A DNA stretch of 64,000 nt from Mesorhizobium sp. DCY119 (GTDB lineage: Bacteria; Pseudomonadota; Alphaproteobacteria; Rhizobiales; Rhizobiaceae), in contig NZ_CP031834.1 of the NCBI RefSeq assembly GCF_003590645.1, forward strand, positions 2,480,501 to 2,544,500, written 5' to 3'. The position numbers were made by a program, and so were the translations under genes. Below are positions 7,386 to 13,119 of the stretch, piece after piece (position 1 is the stretch's first letter; every line of letters starts with the position of its first letter). A model generated the notes under the pieces. It saw only the letters and a list, made by a program, of their open reading frames with translations, did no database searches and was not told the DNA's origin.

Positions 7386-8587
7386 GCAGCCTCCCGTTCC
7401 GGCTCGCTGGCCGGTGTTTGTGCTAGGGTGTTGGGGTTGGCGTACTCATCGCCGCCATCGTATGGCGGACGGTTTTCCATCGCTCGGCACTCGTTCGGAT
7501 TGAGAACACGTGCCGCAATGGCCTTGGTATACGCCTCGAACCTCTTGGCGGTTTCGGCTCGAAGCAGGTCGTCAATCAGGAACTCGGCAAGGATCTTGTC
7601 GCGCTCCTTCTCGCTGAAGAGCTTCAGGCGAATTTCACCTTCCCAACGCTTCAACCAGGGCATCAGGCAGAAGGTCAAAAGCTGTGAGCCTTGCGCCTCA
7701 TTGTTCGACCAAGTCGCCCGGCCATAATCATTCAGGAAGATCGGAGGCACGCGGAACACGCGGCCGATTTCCTCGATGGTGAATCGGCGAAGTTCGACAA
7801 ACTGCGCATCGGTCGACGTCATCGTAATGGCGGAATAGGTTGCGCCATTTTCAAGAATGGCTATGCCGCCGTTCCCGTCGCCACCGTACGTATCAGCCCA
7901 GCTCTTGGTGAACGTCTCGGCCGGAGTGTCGCCAAGGTCGCCCGCCATAGAGATGACGCCGCTGGGCCTGCCGCCATTCTTAAAGAGCGTGCCGGCGTGG
8001 CGTTCCATGACCAGGGCAAGGGCGATAGACTCGCGGGCCGCCTCAATGGGAGACAGGCCGGTCACGCCATCGAGCGACGGCGCCTTGATATGCAGGATGT
8101 CCCCGAAGGCATAAACCGTTTCCTGGCCGTCGATGGTGTAGACGTAGGATGGTTCCTGCGTGGCCTTGTCTATCTCTACCTTGACGCAGGTAGGATCCAG
8201 CCGATGGAGTTCAATCGGCTTGTCGTCACCGTCACGGAGAATGGCCGCGTAACCGTTGCCGGTGAGCAGCGCGTCACGCGTCACGAGCTCGCGGAAGTCG
8301 CCGGCCGAAGTCCAATCATTGACCTGATCGTGAAGCAGGCCATGCGCCGGGTGGTTGTCGTCACGCTCCTTGCCCTTCGCCGTCCGCTTGTACACATGGA
8401 CGGGAAGCTGCCCTGTCGCCTCGGCGATGGTCTGGACCGCACACCGCACTGGGGCGCATTCCATGGCGTTGCGCGGCGTGACCGTGATGCCTGCCGCAGC
8501 CTGGCGTATACCTAGAATTCGGCGTTCGATATCCGTGGGCGCAGATAGGCTTTTGGCCAACCGCCGCCACATAGTCTTTATGTTCAT
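7382..8587 (-). CDS. HK97-type portal protein
   Basis: 401 residues, close to the usual 380-430. Family marks include APVRCAVQTIAEATGQLPVHVY near 45-65, HGLLHDQVNDWTSAGDFRELV, GNGYAAILRDG, HIKAPSLDGVTGLSPIEAAR, a long-helix region with LFKNGGRPSGVIS, FRVPPIFLNDYGRATWSNNEAQ and a C-terminal LNPNECRAMENRPPYDGGDE motif. The portal forms the dodecameric channel for DNA entry and tail attachment. Its ATG overlaps the stop of the upstream MerR-like gene (8584-8587). Here portal leads the structural cluster instead of following terminase. Confidence 0.93.
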   Translation of the reverse strand: MNIKTMWRRLAKSLSAPTDIERRILGIRQAAAGITVTPRNAMECAPVRCAVQTIAEATGQLPVHVYKRTAKGKERDDNHPAHGLLHDQVNDWTSAGDFRELVTRDALLTGNGYAAILRDGDDKPIELHRLDPTCVKVEIDKATQEPSYVYTIDGQETVYAFGDILHIKAPSLDGVTGLSPIEAARESIALALVMERHAGTLFKNGGRPSGVISMAGDLGDTPAETFTKSWADTYGGDGNGGIAILENGATYSAITMTSTDAQFVELRRFTIEEIGRVFRVPPIFLNDYGRATWSNNEAQGSQLLTFCLMPWLKRWEGEIRLKLFSEKERDKILAEFLIDDLLRAETAKRFEAYTKAIAARVLNPNECRAMENRPPYDGGDEYANPNTLAQTPASEPEREAA

Positions 8588-9003
8588 TTATATGCTGCCT
8601 CGCATGCCGCGTAGGTCGCTTCCGCGATACGGCCGAGATGGATGATGTGGATGCTGTCCCAGTCCGGGAGCGCGTCTGCTGAGCATAGAACCGTGGAAGA
8701 CGTGGCTACGCTGCCCGGCTTCACGGCAAGGCAACTGTCCCGATTTATCCAAACGGCGCCTGCGCAGTGCTCCCATGCCACGGCCAGGGCGAGCAGCGTC
8801 ACGGCACCGCCCTTGACCATCTCGTTGGCAACACGAAGAACGAGGATGTCTTCGGCGCTGTAAAAGCGCCGGCCACGTTGGCGCTCTGAGACGAAAAGAG
8901 TGCCGCACGTGGCAACCCAGTCTCGCAGTGCTGAAGGATGAAGCCCGGAAAGGTCGGCGGCCTCATCTGTAGAGAAAGCGCGATTGCGCCGCCATTCACG
9001 CAT
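8584..9003 (-). CDS. MerR-like helix-turn-helix protein at the head of the structural operon
   Basis: 139 residues. FSTDEAADLSGLHPSALRDWVATCG is a MerR-type HTH, followed by a wing with RQRGRRFYSAEDILVLRVANEMV, as in MerR/Mlr family DNA-binding heads. The remaining half has no recognised effector domain. I chose the ATG at 9003 because a perfect AGGAGG lies 6 bases upstream; alternatives at 9030 and 9237 lack it. It overlaps portal by ATGA, so it is expressed with the structural genes. A 16-bp inverted repeat lies just upstream (9014-9029), suggesting autoregulation or late-gene control; this is inference. Confidence 0.78.
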   Translation of the reverse strand: MREWRRNRAFSTDEAADLSGLHPSALRDWVATCGTLFVSERQRGRRFYSAEDILVLRVANEMVKGGAVTLLALAVAWEHCAGAVWINRDSCLAVKPGSVATSSTVLCSADALPDWDSIHIIHLGRIAEATYAACEAAYK

Positions 9004-9013
9004 GGCAACCTCC

Positions 9014-9029
9014 TGCCGAACATTCGGCA
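9014..9029. promoter_or_regulatory. Inverted repeat upstream of the MerR-like gene (candidate operator)
   Basis: TGCCGAA-CA-TTCGGCA, two perfect 7-bp arms, ends 5 bases before the AGGAGG ribosome site. Position fits autoregulation by the MerR-like protein or a short 5' UTR hairpin controlling translation. Confidence 0.55.
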
Positions 9030-9057
9030 TTTTTTGATTTTTAAAAAAAAGCGCGAC

Positions 9058-9093
9058 GACCGCGGGCAGCGGAGGAGAAACGCGCCCGCGGTC
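9058..9093 (-). terminator. Strong GC hairpin followed by T-run, upstream of the late operon
   Basis: GACCGCGGGC (9058-9067) pairs perfectly with GCCCGCGGTC (9084-9093). On the minus strand the stem is followed by GTCGCGC and then eight T residues. It looks like an intrinsic terminator lying between upstream phage genes and the portal operon. The 7-base gap before the T-run makes termination strength uncertain. Confidence 0.55.
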
Positions 9094-9128
9094 GGGATCA
9101 GCCTGCCGGGGACGGCGAGGCGATAAGA

Positions 9129-9154
9129 AAAGGCCCCGCCAAAACGGAGCCTTT
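9129..9154 (-). terminator. Rho-independent terminator (minus strand)
   Basis: On the minus strand AAAGGCTCCG, a 6-base loop TTTTGG, then CGGGGCCTTT with one G-U pair, followed by TCTT. This would stop leftward transcription from the replication-type genes before the structural operon. Confidence 0.65.
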
Positions 9155-9168
9155 GAAGCTGTCGGGAA

Positions 9169-9314
9169 GGATGCGTCCCTATCTAAATAGGGTTGCGGGA
9201 ATGCGTAAACGGAACTTACGCGACCGTAACCCCTCACTTATACAAACCATGGGAAAGGCAGAAACTACCGCTCTCACCTATACAAACCATAGAAAGGGCA
9301 AAAGGGACGCATCC
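9169..9314. repeat. Phage intergenic block with inverted and direct repeats
   Basis: A 12-bp perfect inverted repeat, GGATGCGTCCCT (9169-9180) and AGGGACGCATCC (9303-9314), encloses two 18-bp direct repeats, CTCAC(T/C)TATACAAACCAT at 9233-9250 and 9273-9290, exactly 40 bp apart. A weaker third copy (CACTATACTGTGAG) lies near 9319-9332. The spacing of about four helical turns suggests bound protein. No convincing gene covers this stretch. Confidence 0.65.
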
Positions 9315-9623
9315 CCTTCACTATACTGTGAGCTTAAGTGCGGAATTTAAACATTCACGCTGCAGATTTTTTGAGGGCCTTCACCCTTATAGGGTGACGG
9401 ATTCTAGGAAAGGGACGGTCAGGCTGAAAGTTTCTCCCCCCTCAACCATTGGGGAGTTGAGGGTACCGCAATTGCGGTATGCTGATTTGCACCCTCTCAC
9501 CTGTAGCCGTGTTGAGTGCGCGTTAGTGGCACTCAGGCGGTTTTCTTGTTTTCAATCAAGTGGTTGTCGTTTGCAGAGGCGGGCTTCCTTCCCGCACCTT
9601 TTCTTGCACCGCCGCGGGGCTTC
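9315..9623. other. Non-coding phage stretch with three palindromes and a plus-strand terminator
   Basis: No credible coding sequence. Palindromes: CACCCT/AGGGTG (9382-9396), CCCTCAAC/GTTGAGGG (9439-9463) and the perfect 16-bp TACCGCAATTGCGGTA (9464-9479). At 9513-9535 TGAGTGC pairs with GCACTCA and is followed by GGCGG and TTTTCTTGTTTT, a plus-strand terminator. A weak plus-strand promoter (TTGAGG, TATGCT) flanks the 16-bp palindrome, so a short RNA ending near 9550 is possible but unproven. Confidence 0.45.
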
Positions 9624-10262
9624 TTAGACATAGCCAGAAGCGCCTCGGACGTCTCCTTGGCGATTGCGCAGCACTATCCGCCCAGCCTCGGCGCGGCGTT
9701 TAACGGCTATGTCCAGATGCTCCGGAACAAGGTCTTTCATGTCCGCCCCGCCGCGTGCCTTCTGCAGCACCGAGTTCAGGTAGACAGCGATCGCTGGCGG
9801 CTTCGTCGGTGCAACCTTCAAGCCCCTGTCGATAACCCCCGCATGGCGTGCCGTCAGCCTGCCTGCACGGTGCTCCTCCGCGTATGGAAGGCGTTTGGTC
9901 TCATTCGTGTTAGCAACATGATCCAGCCGGCCCGGCAACGTCCGCGGAAGCGAGTCGGTCGTGTCCATGACATACGGCGCGATCGGGACGGGACGCCAAG
10001 GCGTGACGTGCTGGCGGCGAAGCGGGCCGCCTTCAAGGCTGTTCTTGACGTCCGCGTGTCCCCTAATACGCCTGCCGAGAAGCGGAACCTCGACCGACGT
10101 GACGCCCCACAGGGCGGTGCGGCTGGTTGTCCGCTCCATCGGCCGGCGCGGCTTGCCGTTCATGCGCAGAGCGGCTAGGTCGAACCACGGCTCGCCAGGC
10201 GGCGGCGGTAGTGCCTCGTCCTCCAAAGGCGGCCCGCCATTGTGACCGATGGAGGCGGTCAT
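9624..10262 (-). CDS. IGHNGG-motif phage protein of unknown function
   Basis: 212 residues beginning MTASIGHNGGPPLEDEALPP. The SIGHNGGPPL head recurs at the N-terminus of many phage-borne proteins of Rhizobiales, but its role is unknown to me. The rest is basic, proline-rich and without a fold I recognise; a DLVPEHLDIAVKRRAEAGRIVL helix sits near the end. Its ATG overlaps the stop of the upstream replication-type gene (10259-10262, ATGA), which supports a real gene. It is the last gene before the structured non-coding block. Confidence 0.6.
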   Translation of the reverse strand: MTASIGHNGGPPLEDEALPPPPGEPWFDLAALRMNGKPRRPMERTTSRTALWGVTSVEVPLLGRRIRGHADVKNSLEGGPLRRQHVTPWRPVPIAPYVMDTTDSLPRTLPGRLDHVANTNETKRLPYAEEHRAGRLTARHAGVIDRGLKVAPTKPPAIAVYLNSVLQKARGGADMKDLVPEHLDIAVKRRAEAGRIVLRNRQGDVRGASGYV

Positions 10263-11098
10263 GCTGCTTTCTCGTGCGTATGGGCGTCCGTGGCAGGCGC
10301 CGCCATGACGCGCACGGCTTCGGTGCCATAGTCAAAGATAGAGACGCGCGCGCCTACGAGTTCGTCTGCGTCCTTTACGTCCTCCCGCACACCCGCCGCA
10401 GCGCAGAAGACGCGCAGGCGTCCGAGTCCGATCTCACGCACCGCGTCATTGGGGTTGTCAACGACGAAGTCCAGCATAAGTTCGCTGCCGTCCGTCGCTG
10501 CCATGCTAAGCCAAAGCGTGCCAGCCTCAACCACGGCCTCTGTCACAACCGCAACGTAGGGCATTGCCATAGCGCGCGGCGCTGCCCGCAAGGGCAAAGC
10601 GCCCGCGTCGCTAATGGCCCTTTCTTTCCCCTTTAGGGGAAGAAAGGGTTTGGGGGACATCATGTCCCCTCTACGATTGCTAGAGGGGACATTGTTGTCG
10701 TTTTGGTGGGACACGAATGTCCCCTCTACGGAATGCGTTCTGCAATCCAAAATAGGCTTTCCGAAATTGCTTGAACGAACGGTGTCGGCACCGCGAAACC
10801 ACCAATTCACACCATATCGTGTGGATGCCCTGCCAGCCGGTTCACGGACGATAGAGATACGCCCGTCGGCAAGAAGAGCCTTTCGGGCCCGCTGCACGGT
10901 TTTCACGCTGATCGGCACACGGTCAACAATGAACGTGCGCGCACACTCGGAATAGCCATTCTTACGATTGAACGCGGCCACTATTTTCTGCAACACGCGA
11001 TACGTGGCATCGGTGATACTGGAGTCTTCGTTGGCGTCCTCGAGGAATGCCATCTTCTCCCAAGCGTAGGGCCGGAGTGCACCCTTACGCTTCGCCAT
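10259..11098 (-). CDS. Replication-type winged-helix protein with DUF669-like C-terminus
   Basis: 279 residues. Residues about 10-105 form a winged helix of the HTH_36/replication-initiator kind (WEKMAFLEDANEDSSITDA, PISVKTVQRARKALLADGRI, STRYGVNWWF). A low-complexity linker follows (about 115-165), then a C-terminal part with LMLDFVVDNPNDA...IGLGRLRVFCAAAG...DADELVGARVSI, which resembles DUF669-type phage proteins near recombination genes. The linker-coding DNA carries iteron-like repeats (10653-10730), a lambda O-like layout. Role as origin-binding initiator is inference. It overlaps both neighbours by a few bases. Confidence 0.65.
   Translation of the reverse strand: MAKRKGALRPYAWEKMAFLEDANEDSSITDATYRVLQKIVAAFNRKNGYSECARTFIVDRVPISVKTVQRARKALLADGRISIVREPAGRASTRYGVNWWFRGADTVRSSNFGKPILDCRTHSVEGTFVSHQNDNNVPSSNRRGDMMSPKPFLPLKGKERAISDAGALPLRAAPRAMAMPYVAVVTEAVVEAGTLWLSMAATDGSELMLDFVVDNPNDAVREIGLGRLRVFCAAAGVREDVKDADELVGARVSIFDYGTEAVRVMAAPATDAHTHEKAA
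10626..10730. repeat. Iteron-like repeats inside the replication-type gene (candidate origin)
   Basis: ATGTCCCCTCTA occurs at 10662-10673 and 10717-10728 on the plus strand and inverted at 10681-10692. A further half-copy makes GGGGACAT-C-ATGTCCCC (10653-10669), and GGGACA-CGAA-TGTCCC lies at 10708-10723. A TTCCCC/GGGGAA hairpin sits at 10626-10641. Clustered repeats in the linker of an initiator-like gene resemble the lambda O/ori arrangement. Confidence 0.55.
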
Positions 11099-11519
11099 GC
11101 GCCAACCCCGATGCAGGAAGCGGGTATGAAGGCGCCGTGAAATGTTTCAACTGACGCGCCTTGCGCGCACCTTCCCACGCGGAATTGAATTCGTTTCCCC
11201 ATCGGCGATATTCCTCGCCGCGCTCCCACACCGACACATAAACCGCCGTGCCTTCGTCAGTCGTGCCAGTGCGGTCAATCAAGCCATGGCTACGCAATTG
11301 AAAGATCGCGCGTTGCAGTGTTCTCCTGCAAACGCCGGTACGGCGCTCTAACTCCTTATGTGTCAGCCGGCTTTCGCCCTTGAGAAGGCTCTCCTCGGCT
11401 ATATCCATGGCAACGCGCATGGCTGTGCGGGACGGAGCTAGTTTCGATACCGCTCCCATATAGTCCATAGAACGTTCGACGTCCCGCTCTGGAACGTCTT
11501 CAATGCTTTGATATGTCAT
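11085..11519 (-). CDS. Winged-helix DNA-binding phage protein
   Basis: 144 residues. An HTH spans about 45-80: SRLTHKELERRTGVCRRTLQRAIFQLRSHGLIDR, followed by a wing GTTDEGTAVYVSVWE. This resembles phage replication-accessory or regulatory winged helices. An N-terminal acidic stretch (EDVPERDVERSMDY) precedes it. Its stop overlaps the next gene's start by 14 bases, so it is co-transcribed with the replication-type gene. There is no C-terminal protease or oligomerisation domain, so it does not look like a CI/LexA-type repressor. A repressor role cannot be excluded. Confidence 0.62.
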   Translation of the reverse strand: MTYQSIEDVPERDVERSMDYMGAVSKLAPSRTAMRVAMDIAEESLLKGESRLTHKELERRTGVCRRTLQRAIFQLRSHGLIDRTGTTDEGTAVYVSVWERGEEYRRWGNEFNSAWEGARKARQLKHFTAPSYPLPASGLAHGEA

Positions 11520-11577
11520 CTGCTACCCTTCAGGGGAGATTTGGTTATGGTTCTTGCCAGTTGATGGCTGGTCTTTG

Positions 11578-11796
11578 TTAGGACGCCACCCGCGCAGCGC
11601 GGTTATTGTCATTGGCGTGGTCGTAGACGGCCGTACGCCGATTGGCGGCCAGCCACGCTTCGAGGTCGGGGAGGGCATAGCGAACCGATCCGCCGAGCTT
11701 CATATAAACCGGGCCGGTTCCGCTCATTCTGGTCTTGTTGAGCCATGATGCAGATTTGCCAATTTTGGCCGCGGCATCTTTTGTTGAAAAAAACAC
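11578..11796 (-). CDS. AlpA/excisionase-like helix-turn-helix protein
   Basis: 72 residues from the GTG at 11796. FSTKDAAAKIGKSASWLNKTRMSGTGP is an HTH of the AlpA/MerR-like excisionase class, with VYMKLGGSVRYALPDLEAWLAANRR as the wing, the standard form of small recombination directionality factors and phage activators. GGGAG lies about 10 bases before the GTG. An alternative GTG at 11826 would add 10 residues but has no ribosome site and overlaps a TATATA element. It lies downstream of the integrase in the same direction. Direction-control of excision is inferred from size and place. Confidence 0.68.
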   Translation of the reverse strand: MFFSTKDAAAKIGKSASWLNKTRMSGTGPVYMKLGGSVRYALPDLEAWLAANRRTAVYDHANDNNRAARVAS

Positions 11797-11921
11797 TTGA
11801 CAGGGTCTCCCGTATATATGGTACACGTTGACAGTCGGATTATCTTGGCGCTATTTGCGTGCGCGCATAACCGATATCACTGGAAGATTTGTTGCGCCAT
11901 GTCAAGGCCGTTCCGGCTTTT

Positions 11922-13031
11922 TCATTCTTTTTCTTTTGGCGCGACGATATCCAGCCATTTCCATCCTTCGAATTTGTCGCCGCGCTGCCGCAACTGCGTA
12001 TACCGTTGCAAGCTGGCCCATGACCGATGACCGCTTACGGCTGCAACATGCGGGATAGAATTACCGAGCTCGAATAGCCGCGACACGCCTTCATGCCGCA
12101 GATCGTGGAAGTGAAGCCGTTGCTCGTCAGGCATCTCATCTGTCGTTATCCCGAGAACCTTGCACGCCCGCGTGAAGGCCGCACCGATGGCGTCGACGGA
12201 ATAGGGGAAGATTTCCGGCTTGGTCCGCGACATGGTCTTGATGACGCGCATGGCCTCGGGCGGCAGGTCCACATAAACGTCGTTCCCAGATTTTTGGCCG
12301 GGGTGTTTCATATCTCTCACAAGGATGCGCGAATGCTCCTCGTCGAGGTCGGCCCATGTGATGCGGGTGATCTCCTCCATGCGCCTCGACGAGAACAGGG
12401 CGAATACCACGATCTTTGCCATTGGTGCGGAATGCGGTGCGCGGACTTGCCGCTCCATGAAATGTTCTAACAGCAGATCTAGTTCGGGCAGGGAAGGGCG
12501 CCGGTCTCGCTTGGTCGATTTACTGGTCTTATCATGACGCGACAGCACGCGCTGCGCTGCCTGCATTTCCGCATAATCCAGCGGGATTCCCCATGCGGGC
12601 TTTGCATCGCGGAAGATGGCGGCAAGGTGCGAGATATAGTTTCCGATGGTTTGCGGCTTTCGCTCGCCCTTGGCCAGCTCATCAGCAAAGGTGACGATGT
12701 CAGCTGACCGGATGGCGCTGCATTCCATTCCTGCAATTGTGTAGTCCTTGATACTGCGCAGAACCTGCTCCTTCGTTCGGCCGATGCTACGCTTCTCCAG
12801 GGTGTATCTGTCGATAGCGTCGGCCAGCGTCGAGGACGGTTTCTTCAGATCATCGAGCACGCCGGGCTTATCTAGTTCGGCCTCGCGGTAGGACGCCCAC
12901 GCCTTGGCCTCGCGCTTGCTTGTGAAGGTCTTTGCCTCCCTCCAAACGATCGCGCCCTTTTGCTTCTTAACGATCTGCGCCATATAGGAGGGCTTGCCGT
13001 CCTTGCGCTTGCGTTCCGTGATGGTGCCCAT
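11922..13031 (-). CDS. int: Tyrosine-type site-specific integrase (dusA-associated)
   Basis: 369 residues from the ATG at 13031. An N-terminal arm-binding part (about 1-60), a SAM-like core-binding domain (about 65-165) and the catalytic domain with Arg about 217 (SSRRMEEI), Lys about 242, HDLR at 309-312, His about 335 (SGHRS) and nucleophile Tyr about 344 (LQRYTQ) are all present, so the enzyme should be active. It starts 90 bases from dusA, and integrases of a described family target this gene's 5' end. Further upstream in-frame starts reach into dusA and were rejected. Confidence 0.93.
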   Translation of the reverse strand: MGTITERKRKDGKPSYMAQIVKKQKGAIVWREAKTFTSKREAKAWASYREAELDKPGVLDDLKKPSSTLADAIDRYTLEKRSIGRTKEQVLRSIKDYTIAGMECSAIRSADIVTFADELAKGERKPQTIGNYISHLAAIFRDAKPAWGIPLDYAEMQAAQRVLSRHDKTSKSTKRDRRPSLPELDLLLEHFMERQVRAPHSAPMAKIVVFALFSSRRMEEITRITWADLDEEHSRILVRDMKHPGQKSGNDVYVDLPPEAMRVIKTMSRTKPEIFPYSVDAIGAAFTRACKVLGITTDEMPDEQRLHFHDLRHEGVSRLFELGNSIPHVAAVSGHRSWASLQRYTQLRQRGDKFEGWKWLDIVAPKEKE

Positions 13032-13035
13032 ATCG

Positions 13036-13073
13036 GTACAACATGCCTCTCTGCTGGTACGACATTGTTGTAC
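13036..13073. promoter_or_regulatory. GTACAACA-type repeats upstream of the integrase
   Basis: GTACAACA (13036-13043) and GTACGACA (13057-13064) are direct repeats 21 bp apart, and TGTTGTAC (13066-13073) is the inverted partner, giving GTACGACA-T-TGTTGTAC. They lie directly before the integrase ATG and could bind the excisionase, integrase or a repressor. Confidence 0.55.
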
Positions 13074-13079
13074 TCCATA

Positions 13080-13119
13080 CTGAAAAACCGTGCAACACGC
13101 TGAAAAACACTGACAAAAC
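13080..13119. repeat. Phased CTGAAAAAC repeats between int and dusA (candidate attachment arm sites)
   Basis: CTGAAAAAC occurs at 13080-13088 and 13100-13108, exactly 20 bp apart, and a variant CTGACAAAAC starts at 13110, another 10 bp on. Repeats on whole helical turns beside an integrase gene are what arm-type integrase sites look like. Assignment is inference. Confidence 0.5.

Noticed and set aside
1-9003. Gene transfer agent in place of a prophage
   Set aside because: A GTA-gp10-like gene is present, but a dedicated integrase, attachment-like region, replication-type gene and HNH nuclease point to a real phage; known alphaproteobacterial GTAs have a different gene order and no integrase.
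9193-9627. Plus-strand 144-codon frame in the phage non-coding block
   Set aside because: Runs through the direct repeats and palindromes, is rich in Arg/Cys/His/Ser without domain pattern, and has no ribosome site.
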